Shown here in pieces: positions 23,918 to 35,606 of a stretch of DNA of 64,000 nucleotides. The notes under the pieces were generated by a model. It had not been told where the DNA came from. It worked only from the letters and a program-made list of their open reading frames with translations, and ran no database searches. A program made the translations under genes and the position numbers. Within the stretch, counting starts at the first letter, position 1; every line of letters begins with the position of its first letter. The stretch covers positions 1-64,000 of the forward strand of contig MU839114.1 in the NCBI GenBank assembly GCA_030685235.1, in the 5' to 3' direction. The DNA is from Copromyces sp. CBS 386.78. Lineage: Eukaryota > Ascomycota > Sordariomycetes > Sordariales > Sordariaceae.

Positions 23918-23926
23918 GTATATATA
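23918..23926 (-). promoter_or_regulatory. Putative TATA box of the glucoamylase gene
   Basis: TATATATA lies about 117 bp upstream of the start codon at 23802 within non-coding DNA. The position suits a fungal TATA element; no transcript evidence is available. Confidence 0.4.
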
Positions 23927-24230
23927 CACATTTTCCCCTTCTTTTCAACCATCCTACCCTGACAGGCCTGCTGGAAGCGTGACATTGATCAAGAGACCAA
24001 TGAGTCTAGACCAGGAATTAATACATCAAGGGAGGCAAGGTCGAATCGACGATATTCCCCGAGAACCTTGATTACCTACCACATCTACCCCACAGATTTT
24101 CCTCTAGAGCCCCTGGGCCTTGACGAATGGGGAAAGTCTAGAATCACCACTTGGAGAATCGCTTCCAGACAAAACCGAAGAAAACATTAGAATGGTACAT
24201 AGCTTATGACGTTGTATGCTGCTGTGACAG

Positions 24231-24551
24231 GGGGGGGGGGGGGGGGGGAACCCACGAGAAACACCAGGGATTCACCCAATCGGCGCGGCCAATAACAAAC
24301 AATGCCCCAACCCCGCGGCCCCTGGCCCACAGTGCGTCAAAAGGAAAGGTNNNNNNNNNNCCACCACCCCCCCCCCCCCCCCCCCCCCCCAGCCCCTCCC
24401 CCCCCGCCCCCCCGGCGCCCCGCCCCCCCGCGCCCCCCCCCCCCCCCACCCGACGAGAAACTCCAGGGATTCTCCGCATCGGCTCGGCCCATCTCCTACA
24501 TAGGCACCACCCCTCGGGCCCTTGGCCACAGTTCGTCAATAGGATAGGTTT
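24231..24551. repeat. Diverged tandem duplication with homopolymer G/C runs around an assembly gap
   Basis: A poly-G run (24231-24248) is followed by a segment of about 100 bp (24249-24350), ten N (24351-24360), a long C-rich run to about 24447, and a second related segment (24448-24551). The two segments share the order ACGAGAAAC, CCAGGGATTC, ATCGGC, GGCCC, and GTCAA before AGG. The N stretch marks an unresolved assembly position, and the true distance there is unknown. Confidence 0.75.
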
Positions 24552-25495
24552 GAATCGGCCCGCGGGGAGTTGCAGTGCGTTTAGTCATCCATCGGAATTT
24601 TTGGGTGTCCGGGTCATGGGTATGTATATCTGAATTCGCCTGAGTTTACCGACCAGTTCGCCGTTCGTTGGGAGGGGGGAGCGTAGCGTAGCGTAGCATT
24701 GGAAGCAGGAACTGTGTGGTTTTCCTTCCCCGCGCGTGAATGTGTTCCTTTTCACTTCGTTGCGCCAAACGTTTTACCCAACGCCCGAGGCATCCTTTCT
24801 CCTCGCTTCACCACTCACTCACCTAGGCGAGTCAAAGTTGTCGAGGTGATATGGTCCCAACTCTCAAGTGCGCCCGAGAATTTGACCGAGTAGCACCGAC
24901 CAAGCGGCCTCAGTTTTAGCAAATATTCCCCGGATACCACAGGAGATATGAATGGAGAGCATGATGGAGGATTGTTGAAGGTATTGTGAGTGTGTGATTG
25001 TTATCTCTTCCATATCACACAAAAGTAGAATTGGACATGTTCTATACAGAACATCTGAATCCAAATGCGTTCTCGGTATCTAGAGTAGTGTGTATAGTGT
25101 ACATGCCATTTTTCATCTCATCTGGGTAGAACTTACAACATCTCACCATCTTAGATATACAATTCTCCACTTCTTCTTCTTCTTCCCCCTTTCCTTCTCT
25201 CGGTCTTTGGGTCTCGTCGTCGTAACGATTTATGCCGCCGCCGCCGCCCATCAAACAAAACATCGCCCATGCAAAACAAGTGTCCGCCCCGCAGTGTAGC
25301 CGCCCAATCTTTTTTAGAGTTCCAGGTGGCCGATGTAGAAAGATGTCTCGACGTCTGATTATGGTGCGCGTTTCAAGGAAACAGATAACCGGACCGGCAA
25401 GATTGTTACTAGCCTGTTGTTATCTCCACCCACCGACGCCGATATGGGATGATGCAATTTCCCTTTTTCTGAATATCTCTGAGCGGGCGGCATGT
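24552..25495. other. Intergenic region between glucoamylase promoter and mdj1 3' end
   Basis: Balanced composition. It contains a small GCGTA microsatellite (24674-24690) and a GCC triplet run (about 25233-25247), plus pyrimidine-rich DNA. Open frames here are short and unconvincing. Confidence 0.5.
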
Positions 25496-27361
25496 TTACT
25501 CCTTCTTGGTGTCATCCTTCTTAGTCTCCGTCTCTGTCGAAGACGACGGTCCTTCCTTTCCATCCTTCTGCTGATGAGCAGGGTGGTTGGTCAGGTTATG
25601 CCACAGCGACTTAAGGAAGCCTTCATTCTTGTGGTCCTCGGGGTCGTAAGAAGCAGAGTTATCGGCGGAAGAAGAAGAAGAAGTCTCAGACCTGTTAGAC
25701 GAGCGTCGAAAAGTTAGCTGGATGTTTACCCATTATCCATAACAAGAACCGTAAGACTCTCTTATCATCCCAAGAAAAGTAATCCAATCCAATCCAAAAG
25801 AAGGGGGTATATGCCGGGGTTGTCTCACGTCGACGAAGACTTGTGAAGGTTCATGACGCGCTTGGCCGTCTTGTCGCCCATTTCGTCCGCTAGCATCTCG
25901 ATTATCGTGCGCTGGTTTGGGCTCAGGTACTTGGGCATGTTGACGCGGAACTCGACGCGCAGGTCACCCTTGGCTCCGCGGCGGCCCTTGAGCTTGGGCA
26001 TACCCTTGCCCGCCATCGTCATCTTATCGCCTGTGTTGGTGCCGGTGGCGACACGGACTTTGGCGTCGCCCTCGAGAGTGGGGATAGTGACTTCGCCGCC
26101 GAGGATGGCCGTGGTGAGCGGTATCGTCGCCGTGTAGAGGATGTCGGAACCGGAGCGCTGGAACTTGGGGTCGGGAGCAACCCGGACGTGGACGAATAGG
26201 TCGCCCTTGGTGCCCTGGGCGTTGGGGTTCGATTGTCTGCCTAATGGGGGCGCGTCGCCCTCGCCGCTGATGCGTAGCTTCATGCCGTCTTCGATACCGC
26301 CGGGGATGTCGACCACCATCGTCTTGCGCTCCCGCACCACGCCGTCGCCCGAGCAGGTCCTGCACTCGGATCCCTTGGGCGTCACCATGCCGCTGCCGCT
26401 GCAGGCGTTGCAGACGGTGCCCATCTGGAAGCCGCCCATCACCGTGACGACCTTTTGACCGGTGCCGCCGCACGACTTGCAGGTCGACCGCTGAGTGCCC
26501 TTCTTCAGACCGCTGCCGGCACATGTGCCGCATTCCGTCAGGGGCAAGATCGTGACCGTCTTTTTTGTTCCCTTGGCCGCCTCCAAGAACGACACCTGCA
26601 CCTGCACCTCGATATCGTCACCCTCGAAAATCTCCTGCTGGAACCCACCCCGACCGCCACCCCCAAATGGACCGCCACCCCCAAAGGGACCGCCGCGACC
26701 GCCGGTAAATGCTGAGAAGAGGTCATCGAGGTTGATATTTGCACCGAATCCGCCCCGTCCGCCGAAGCCACCGCCGAAGGGGTGCGCGCCGCCGGCGAAG
26801 GGATCACCACCAGGGCCGGGATGGCCGGCTGAGGGGTCGAAGCCAGCAGCACCGAATTGGTCGAACTGCTTCCTCTTCTCGGGGTCGGATAGGATTTCGT
26901 AGGCGGACTGGATCTCGGCGAACTTGTCCTTGGCGTTGGCGTCCTTGTTCGTATCGGGGTGGTACTTCTTGGCTAGGCCGTAGTAGGCCTTCTTGATGTC
27001 GGATTGCGAGGCGCTCTTGTCGACACCCAGTACGCCGTAGGGGTCGCGAGGTGTAGCAAGCAGTCGGTTGGTGGTGTGGAAGGTCTATGATCAAGCAAAA
27101 GGAGCTGGTCAGCAATGGGGGCTGAAACGCCCGGAGCAAAAAGTAAACAAGACGTCATGGCGACCTTACCCTTGGCTTCGAGACAGGACTTGTCGAAGTG
27201 GGTGTCGTTGAGCGGCTGTTGCGAGGCCTAGCAACTACAGTAAAGCCAGCGGCGGAAGCGTTCCTGCCGGCGCATGTTCTAAACCTCTGGCGACGACATA
27301 TTTGCGCAGGGGAAAACTGGCGAGCCGGGAGGGCCGCCTTGGGCAGAACGGAGGAGTTCAT
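25496..27361 (-). CDS. mdj1: Mitochondrial DnaJ/Hsp40 co-chaperone, Mdj1 type
   Basis: Three exons: 27170-27361, 25829-27084 and 25496-25691 (introns 85 and 137 bp), giving 547 residues. The basic, Ser/Arg/Ala-rich N-terminus (about 1-65) looks like a mitochondrial presequence. The J domain starts around residue 78 (DPYGVLGV) with HPD at 106-108. A Gly/Phe-rich linker covers about 130-215. Four CxxCxGxG zinc repeats begin near 249, 266, 289 and 305. The DnaJ C-terminal substrate-binding domain follows, ending in an acidic/charged tail with [12 protein letters not shown]. This type I architecture with a presequence is that of Mdj1, which stimulates the matrix Hsp70 Ssc1 in folding and import. 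The start is the only upstream ATG giving the presequence. It is transcribed in the same direction as its neighbours but independently. Confidence 0.93.
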
Positions 27362-28244
27362 CTCGATCTTTTAGATATGTATACGCGGAGAGGAGAGAGG
27401 GTTCGGGTTTCCTCGGTAGAGTAGATAGTGCGTGCGGGCCAGTATTCTAGCTATAGGAATTACCACGACATCTAAAATATCAGACAAAAACAAGGAGTGT
27501 GGGTGGACAGAAACTCGAACGGTATGGCGGAGGACAGCCTGACACAAACGCCGTGTTCTTTTTCTTTTTTCGATGGTGGGGAGAGAGAAGTTCGCAAAGG
27601 GTTACGAAATTCTTGGCATTCAGAGCACTTAAAGCTGCGCAAAAGTGAGTGGGGAATCCGGGAACCTCGCTGGTCTACAAGCAGTCTCCAGAAATCACCA
27701 CCGCATTCTATTCTGCCCCACCAAGTCTTACCAAACCGCGAATCGCCATTTGCGCTGCGGCAAAACATTCAACACCAACGGCGAACTAGACGCAATGGCC
27801 CGGGATCCCACCGCACTATGAGGTCCCAGGGGTGGACGGGATGGGGTTGGGGGTCCCAAAACATTTCTGTCCGTGGGTGGTAACCAAAATCATCAATTCC
27901 TAGTATATAAATTCCCGTATGTGCCCTGCCATGGTGCGGTGTGTGCCTGCCGAGTAAAAAATAATTCCCCCAAATAACCATCATGAGTCCATTGCGCCAA
28001 GTCGGTTCCAGTCGATCGAGGCAGAAAAAAAAAAAAAAAACCAAGGATATCCGAATAGCGCCCATACAGTTCCCCAGTCCGCCCCAAAGCAGGCATCGTC
28101 AATAACCACAAAGAAAAGAACCAAAAAAATATTGGGGACTCTTCCACAGCATCGTCAACCGATAGGTAGCTGTGGTGGAAGAAGAGGGTTGGGTCCGTAG
28201 GCAACCCCCTGAGTCAGCTCCCCAGGCCCATGTCGTCACCCCAC
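27362..28244. other. Intergenic: mdj1 promoter and SAP30 3' region
   Basis: Non-coding by inspection. A 16-bp poly-A lies near 28025-28040. Overlapping frames are short and have no family resemblance. Confidence 0.5.
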
Positions 28245-28961
28245 TCATTCCTCCGGAGGCAAGGTGATGTATTCCTTCGGCTTGATAACCTTCTTCTTGG
28301 GCACGCCTTGGGAGGTGCGAATCTTGTGCAGAAAGTCGACAATAATGTCGTTCTCCTGGACGCCGAGACCGTTGAAGTGCTTGCGCACCGTGCTGGTCAA
28401 CTGGTCCTTGCTTTGCCTCCGGTATTCCTTGCGTCGCGCAATCGTGGGCGAGTATAGACCGACGCTGCCGGGTTGGGTGAGGACCCATTGGTGGACGGGG
28501 TTCGCGTATGCGGTCGGGGTCTGGAGGCGGTAGGCTCGTCGGTAGGCATGTAGGACTTCTCTCTCGAAGGCGGGCCACTGGAGCTGTGAAGAGACGAGAG
28601 ACAGGTTAGCTTGGGCACATTCAATTGGGTGGAAGCCAATTGCGATTGGGAGATTTGGGATGGCGACTAGGGCTGGGTTGGGAACGAGAAGTCAACGTAC
28701 ACCTGTGTTGCTTGCCTCCGACTGTGTTGTCGTCATCGTCGTCGTCGTCGCAGGATGTGAAGTAGGACCGGCCGCAAGAACGGCGGCGGCGTTGGTCACC
28801 TCACGTAGGCTCGAGCCCGTGGAACTTCCGCCTCGACGCATCTTGGTGCCTCCGATATGGCCATTCTTCTTGCCTCCTTTCCCTCCTCCTCCTCCTCCTC
28901 CCTCCTCGTGGGGAGTGTCTGACCTGTCGTCGTGGTTCTGGTTCTTCCTTGGTGGTGCCAT
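28245..28961 (-). CDS. sap30: SAP30 family subunit of the Sin3 histone deacetylase complex
   Basis: Two exons (28701-28961 and 28245-28583) with a 117-bp intron using donor GTACGT. The product is 199 residues. The start at 28961 has a strong GCCATGG context. Residues 1-87 are low-complexity (Gly/Lys-rich, then Thr/Ser-rich). Residues 88-190 form the SAP30 Sin3-binding domain: LQWPAFEREVLHAYRRAYRL, then QPGSVGLYSPTIARRKE, KDQLTSTVRKHFNGLGVQE and NDIIVDFLHKIR. The family bridges Sin3 and the Rpd3 deacetylase in transcriptional repression and acts in the nucleus. Alternative donors two bases upstream put the conserved domain out of frame, so this junction is preferred. Confidence 0.92.
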
Positions 28962-31243
28962 GGCGAACACGTCCTAGCGCGGGTAGGTTCCGGACGAGAA
29001 GCGAAGTCCAAGAGTGGAATTGGTTGAGGAGCGTGGCTGTCGCGTAGATTCAAATCGCACCGTGGTTATGGTGTCGAGCAGAGAGGAGCTTCAGGTTGAG
29101 TATGGTGTGTATTCGTGGCTTTTGGATCACATTGTAAGGTCCAAGTGGTGGGCTCTGAGGCAGTCGTGTTGCGGTTACCCAAAGTGGCATTGGAGTGTGT
29201 CGGGTGAGAGGGGAAGACGACGACGGGCTGGGATGGCAATCGTGGAAGAGATTGCAATAACGACCGGCCGGCACACGCCCAGGGCTGTCAGGGCAAGTCG
29301 GGGCAGTCAGGGCAACGCGCGATTCAGGTTGACATTCGTCGCAGGCTGCAGTGCCGCAAGCTGCAGTGTGTCCTGCAAAAAGGGCCACGGCATCCACTGC
29401 GAGTCGGATCTCTCCCTGAAAGGACAAAAGCTCTGACGACACAACCCAGCCAGTCTTTCCGACTTGACGGTATCCCACGATAGCGTGTGGCTGGGCACGT
29501 TGTCGGCCTCTTTGAGTGGTCGATATCGCTCCTTTGGTGCCACACTTTCCCCTCACAATGGAGATTCGTTAAAGTGCAAGGAAACGCCTGCCGCGAACGC
29601 GAACACGCCAGACAGCCGCGGTCAAGCTTCAGAAGTGGACCCTGAGATTCAGATGAAAGACGCCGCACATGCGACATTTCACTTTTGCATTGCGTCCGGC
29701 AGAAAAAGATTCCCGCAGCGGAAAGTAAAATAAAAAAATTTGAAACTTTAAAATGCAGGAGGTAATTTCATCCGAAGGTGCAGTAAAGCAATCAACTATT
29801 AGAATGTTGAGCCACCAATGCGGTTGTTGGCAAAACCTTAATACATAGAATGTTTACCGTATGCCTTGACGAAAATCCATTGGGAATTTGGGACGGGATC
29901 ACCACGACGTACGACCCCTGGACTGAATCTGGTAATTCTCGGAGGTCCAACCGCCCGACCGACCGGCTTGAATTACTTAACGCAGGGTCTCAATTCTCAA
30001 AGTAAGATCAAGTGTGCTTCTTTGGAATTTTTCCCAATCATCAAGCCTGGTGGTATACACTACTGTAAGCAATTGTCCATGGTTTATCCCAGGTCCAAAG
30101 CTCATTGCCATGGTCAGGGTGGCTCGTGGGACCTGGCGAGCTTGAGATCTGATTGCATACCTAAGGTATGGAGCTTCCAGAACGTCTACCAGCGCTCGAG
30201 AACCCGGTCTAGGCTCATGGCATCACTTGACAATTGACGTATTCGACACATGCCATAACCATCTACCTTTCGCAGATTCACTGTGCAGGACCAACCTCTC
30301 CTCTACCTAGATGTACCTGCAGGATCTCATCAGAATAGCCGCATACGGGCATTTGTCAGGCCCGATAGAGTTCTCGACTCAACCATGAGGTGACCATGAG
30401 GGTTCCTCAAGGAGGTCAGGTCCACCTTGAGTTGAACTTCAGTTCGGCATAAGCACACTTTATTCCCTTTTCCGTCGACATGCATGATGGCTGCACTTGG
30501 GAGACGAAAGTGGCGCCTTTGGGATGGTGTTGCGCCGCGACATTCTGGAGGCATGTCTCTGGCCCGCACTCGAACTTGTTTTACAACCTTCTGGAACGAG
30601 TTGCTCGAATAAAGGTGTAGCCATTTTCTTTGGTTTGTGTTACCAGCACATGGCAATGACGCAGTCTGCTGCACAAGATGGTATGTCTTGGGTTGAATCC
30701 AAGTTGACTCTCAACGCCAATTTTATTCCAAAAAGTACAGTATATCCCGCGGCGTCGTTCCGCCGTAGTAGCGTCTTTATGACCTTTCCGGACTGGTCAG
30801 TCCGCTGCCTCCAGATCACATTTCAGGATAGTGCATAAGTCACTCTCCAATAGCCAGACCCCCAATACCTATGGTAGACAGGTGCCTTCACGGGGGGTTG
30901 CACCATGACCATGTCCTCGGTCATCCGAGACAAGTGCTGGTTGGTCAGTTGGGGAATGGTGGCTTGGATGGGCTAGCTATACACCAACAGGTTGGGTTAA
31001 CCCGTGGCCGGGTCTGGCCGGGCTCCGGGGTAGACACTTGATCGAACAAATCGTGGAATGGACCGACAAGATGGGCAATCGTGGGGATATCCATGGCATC
31101 CCGCGTTCCCGTCTCGTCATTTATTAGTGTAAGGGTTCTCGAACTGTTCGCCTAAACCTTGGGAACAGGTTTGGGGTTTTCACCCATTGGGGTTTGGGGG
31201 TCGCTCCGCGGATTGGGTCTTGGGGCTGTCTTGTCGCCGCGGG
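28962..31243. other. Long non-coding stretch upstream of SAP30
   Basis: Balanced composition with no RIP signature. Several short overlapping frames on both strands lack family motifs and codon continuity. I see no gene, tRNA or transposon signature that I can support. Confidence 0.45.
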
Positions 31244-31530
31244 TATACAATCTAATACTGGTTTGTTTGTTAGTTCGAGACCTCGAGTCAACTTCCTTAG
31301 GCGTTTTGACATCTTGATGATTCGTTTCGTTCAATAATCAAGGCGTATCTTACCTTGCATATATTGTTTTGGGGAGTTTGATATGCGATATTCTTTTTCA
31401 TTAGAGCCCTTTGAACCACACAGAGACATTTGTGTCTATGCTTGTGAGGGGTTGAGAACAATTTAAGAGAGATCTCGTCCAGTAGACCAGGCGTACCGAG
31501 CTAACAAACAAACCAGTATTAGATTGTATA
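31244..31530. repeat. Foldback structure: perfect 30-bp inverted repeat
   Basis: Arm 31244-31273 begins TATACAATCTAATACTGG and ends TTTGTTTGTTAG. Arm 31501-31530 is its exact reverse complement; the arms are 227 bp apart. Weaker complementarity continues a few bases into the loop. There is no obvious target-site duplication outside the arms. It could be a foldback/MITE relic or part of a structured non-coding RNA. Confidence 0.8.
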
Positions 31531-31729
31531 TTGGAGAGTGTCGAAAGTGGTGGCGCGTAGGAACAATGTGATGGTAACCCGGTTGATTCGATACCAAGGG
31601 GTCGTCCGCCACGAGCTGCAGACTATTGACTGAGTGTTCTTGCCTGACGGGGGTTCTCCGTGGTTTTCCGTACGCGCTGGCGGGTAGAAATGGTTCTATG
31701 ACACCAAGACATGTCTAGGAATTATGTCT

Positions 31730-31931
31730 TTAGCCGTGAAATTGTATCCTTTTTTGCCAAGGCCGTTTTTGACCAATAGGTTGGCGTTATTTTTATCCAC
31801 TGGTACTTCTTGGCCACGCAGACACCTGGGTTTGGTTGGTTTTTGCGCGCGTTTGGCGAATCTTTCGAAGGCCACCAAGTACTGCAGGTAGAGGGTAGCC
31901 CTGCCAAGAAAAGATACAATTTCACGGCTAA
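31730..31931. repeat. Second inverted duplication with similar peptides on opposite strands
   Basis: TTAGCCGTGAAATTGTATC at 31730-31748 is the reverse complement of 31913-31931, and weaker pairing extends over about 60 bp per arm. The minus strand of the left arm and plus strand of the right arm both translate to KKxYNFTAK-containing peptides preceded by GxxVxV-like residues. This suggests an inverted duplication of a once-coding segment. No complete gene is visible. Confidence 0.6.
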
Positions 31932-33320
31932 GGTGATAGACGTACCGCTGGAGGGAACTGACAGCGGCATCAATCTGGGACTGTCTAACAAGACCGTGGC
32001 TGTTCTCGAGTGTTGAGTGTGTCGAAACAGAATTTCTGGGGCTTTAGCTCAGAATTGAATGCGTTTCTTCCTGGGACTTCGGACCGTTCATTCCCGGATC
32101 ACTCATCATTGATGATGGTGAAGATGACTGTGAAGAGACCGGCTGAAAAAGGCCCACCTGCATACTACTGAAGGCGCCATTGAAGCAGCCAGGAATTGGG
32201 CTCCAATCACAGTGAGGCGTTCATGACGCCGAGTAGCATCGAAGGGAAGGGCGCGGCAGGGTGTGAGGGTGCCTGCTGGGGTCGACGGAGGCTCGGGTGG
32301 GCTGGCTGCGGGGCTGTACACAAAGTTCTAGAGCATGTGCTGTTCGTGATGGTGAAGAGTGGGAGAGGGTATTTTCTACTTCATCTGTTGATGAAAGGCA
32401 GACAGGCTCATGTTGGGAAGGAGGTAGACTGCTCCTGGTGATGATGATACTTTTGTTGGAAAGAAAAGGAGGAAGCGACGACGTGGTATGGATGGTGGAG
32501 TAGGTGGAAGGTTCACAAACTGATGACCAATCAAATAACAGGCATTTGTAGTCCCCACCTAAGCTCCTCACAGCGGCAGGGTACCCTTACCTTGTGAGCA
32601 CCTCACTAATGCTCACCTTTACGGTCTTTCTCTCCGTAACTTTCACCTATTGACACGGCAAAGTGCTTGCGTTGGGCCTCCCGTCTGTCATCAGCTTGAT
32701 GAATATGCACTAGGCTTCGAGTATATTGCAAGTTAAATCCACGCGGCAAACTCCTGGGTTCATTCATGTGTTGGTATGCAGGCAGCCGCTGATTATATTG
32801 TTTACTTGTATGCTCCCCACACGGCTAGATGCACGTCTTTGGAAGGCATGACCTCTTATTATACCTGGAGGTAAGCGAGCTCGGACCGTCTCCTGTCGTC
32901 ATCGTCATTGGGGTACCTCAACGTCAAACCTTTTTTTTTTTTTTTTCTCCCCATCTCGCACGGCCAAAGCTGCTACAAGGTAACATGAGCATAAGCCCCT
33001 GAGACCCATAGGGATCGTCACGATATGGCTTTAAGCTTGCAGGTCCTTTCGCGTGGGGAGTGGATCGCTCAGGCCAGGGCACCCTCAATTCCGCCGAAAC
33101 GGAGCGATTTGATAGCTTCAGGCACAAATGGCACCTCGTCATTCTCATATCATTTGGAAACCTGCAAGATGGATCATCCTCTTTCATTTAATGTCACCCT
33201 CAGAAACATGAAGACGAACTATCGAACTTTAGGCCAGATACCTACCACAGTGGCGTGACGAGACAAGGTCAGCGGATAGGTAGTACGGTATGTATTCTAA
33301 TCCTGTAATAGTATACGATA
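31932..33320. other. Non-coding stretch without a supported gene
   Basis: Normal composition, with a poly-T tract at 32933-32946. Short frames on both strands overlap each other and none resembles a known family. Confidence 0.45.
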
Positions 33321-33325
33321 CGGGT

Positions 33326-33376
33326 GACCCTAATCGCGACGCTAGGGTCGGACCAAGAACGGCCCTCTTAGCGTCG
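33326..33376. repeat. Two mutually exclusive small hairpins
   Basis: GACCCTA (33326-33332) pairs with TAGGGTC (33343-33349). The overlapping CGACGCTA (33337-33344) pairs with TAGCGTCG (33369-33376). Both stems are perfect but cannot form together. Confidence 0.5.
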
Positions 33377-35606
33377 TAGCCCCGCGTGCTACCCCGTCCA
33401 GGCTGTTCTGTAGAAGGCGCTGATGGTGTTCAGTTGAATCTCCATAAGTTAGAGAGACCCCCACACGCCCGCTCCAACTCCTCCTCTTCCAGGTCCCTCC
33501 CGCGCCGGCAGACAAAAAAAACAAGCAGCCCAGCCCCAGGCGTTGAACAGGACTACACTCCCTGGTTGACAGCGGGCAATATTCACACGGATTACACACG
33601 ATACTGTCAGTCTGTCAGTCCGTCAGCAAGTCTGTTCAGCCCTCGGCTTCCTACACCTAGGCTGCTTTACACTACATGGTCGAGAAGCGTGGTGCGACAG
33701 TCGATAACCTCACTACGGTACCTTTTGCAACAAAGACAGGACTCTGACCTGGCTACCCTGGTGTTTCTTCCCCACCCGGCTTATTTAACCGTCAACCTTT
33801 GGGCCCGTTACGTTCCGCTGTCCCGACTTCCGACTTCCGATTCCGCTTCCAATCCGGCCTATGTTGCCGACTGGCAGATCGATTCTGTCAAACATCAGTG
33901 TCAGCCGTGTGTATATTAATCAACTCATTCGAATTCGAACGAATATAGACACTTGACACTTACAAAGTATGTTACATCTCCCATCATTCAGTTTTGATCA
34001 TGAGACGACCATGTTCTCTTGCCCTACCTATCACAGCACTTTGGATCCCTCCGGCGTCGGCAGACTGTTAGTCTCATCAACAAGTGTTCCAGTCGTCCTC
34101 ATATTGGTCCCGCGTGGATGTCATGGGTAACCCCGGGCACTTTTATGTCTCTCCTCCCATCTGGCTGTCCGCCTGTCACCACTCACCAGTGCCAGCGCAT
34201 TCTTCACGAGACACAAGCCACCTGACATGCCGAAACTCTGTGCCTTTCTTTCGCCATTGTGTTACAGCTCTGGAAGAGTTCACTTTGGATCAGAGAACAC
34301 TCAAGGGCATCAGACGGAATACTCAGTGGCCGTGGGGAAAAAAAGTGTGCTTTGACCAAGTTTTCAACTTCTCTCGCAAGACACAACCTGTTCATGGATA
34401 CCCTTGAACCTTTTTGTTTTTTCCATCCTATCCCCTCATCTTCACCTTTGCACTTATACCTACCCCTGTCCCCTTTTTGAAGCTATTCCCTATGCCCCAA
34501 AAGTACATGGACGTGGTGTACCCTCAACTACGCGCACCCGACCCTACCTCCCTTCCAAACCCCTGCTCATCCTATTCCCCTTCTCTCTTCTGACCCTGTT
34601 CGTCTGCTGTTACCTTGATCCCCACCCAAGCGCTTGGTGCACCGACTGGCTTGCCTCAGTGAGGTGAGCTCCTGGCTGGGCTGCTTGCGTGCAGCTCTAG
34701 GTCTTACAGACGGGAGGTAGACCCATGCCACGAACTACGCCTCCTGAAGTGATCCTGCCTCTAGAAATAATTCTCTGGCTGATGACTACCCCTCCCGTTT
34801 CGTCCACCCCCGGTCGCTTCCTCGATTCTCATTCGGGCTTCTGGTTCCTTCCGGCGTTCAGGCGCCTTTTCCCTATGCGCCCAAAAGCTGGCGTTCATCG
34901 CCCGGGCCATCCTCCACTTTCCCGTCGCGGGTGGTAGCTTTCGTGGGTCCGTTCCCATCGAGTTTGTTACTAATTATTCCCACGTCGTAGGTCGTCTAGG
35001 TCTTGGAGTGTTTCTCCTCCATTTTAGTCCTTGACAAGAACAAAAGACGGGAAAGAACAATCGCCTTCTCCAAGCTATCCGCCGCGCTACGAGCTTCACG
35101 ATCCCCCGCCCCTACTTCCCCAAAGCTTCTCCTAGTTGCGGCGCTCGGCCAGTCTGGCGCCGACGATCCCTTCGTGCTCTACCACCGACCTCTGACCCGA
35201 AACCGAGCATATCAGTCATGATATCCTGAGCTTCAAACCAGCTTGTCTCGGCGAGGAAGAGCTCTTGTCCCTACACCACCAAGCTCGCGTTGGCGCGCAG
35301 TGGCCAGTATCGGGCCTTCGACCTGTCTCCTCACGTTCTGCTCCTGGCTTCTGTTACACACTTCGGTTCATTGCCGGAACAAACACCATCACCGGGCAAG
35401 CTTGCTGTTCATCTGGATCTTGTACCACCGCCCTCCGGGACAGACGACCCTGATTTGTTCTTGTTTGTGGCCCAGGCAGTTCGACCGCCGTTGCGTCACC
35501 CCTCGATCCTCTGGCCCCTCCTATCCCGGCGCGTGTTACCTTGACCGACACCAAGTGCGACGTGACCCTACCGAGAACGGAGTCCCCGTTCGCAAACCGG
35601 TCCATC
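33377..35606 (+). promoter_or_regulatory. Probable promoter and long pyrimidine-rich 5' leader of the C2H2/Fungal_trans gene
   Basis: From about 34400 to 35600 the plus strand is C/T-rich with few purine runs, typical of fungal regulatory-gene leaders. The open frames here are Pro/Ser/Arg-rich and lack family motifs. No TATA box is clear. An upstream coding exon cannot be excluded. Confidence 0.35.

Noticed and set aside
24151..24633. Proline-rich protein frames spanning the N gap
   Set aside because: They are created by C/G homopolymers and ten unknown bases.
29050..29556. 168-codon minus-strand frame upstream of SAP30
   Set aside because: Low-quality composition, overlapping frames on both strands and no recognised family.
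33386..33919. 177-codon plus-strand reading frame
   Set aside because: Ser/Arg/Pro-rich with no motif, no splice structure and no sign of conservation; probably part of a non-coding upstream region.
35243..35600. Additional coding exons upstream of the C2H2 regulator
   Set aside because: Frames are Pro/Arg/Ser-rich, overlap each other and lack an in-frame ATG joining the gene without a forced splice.
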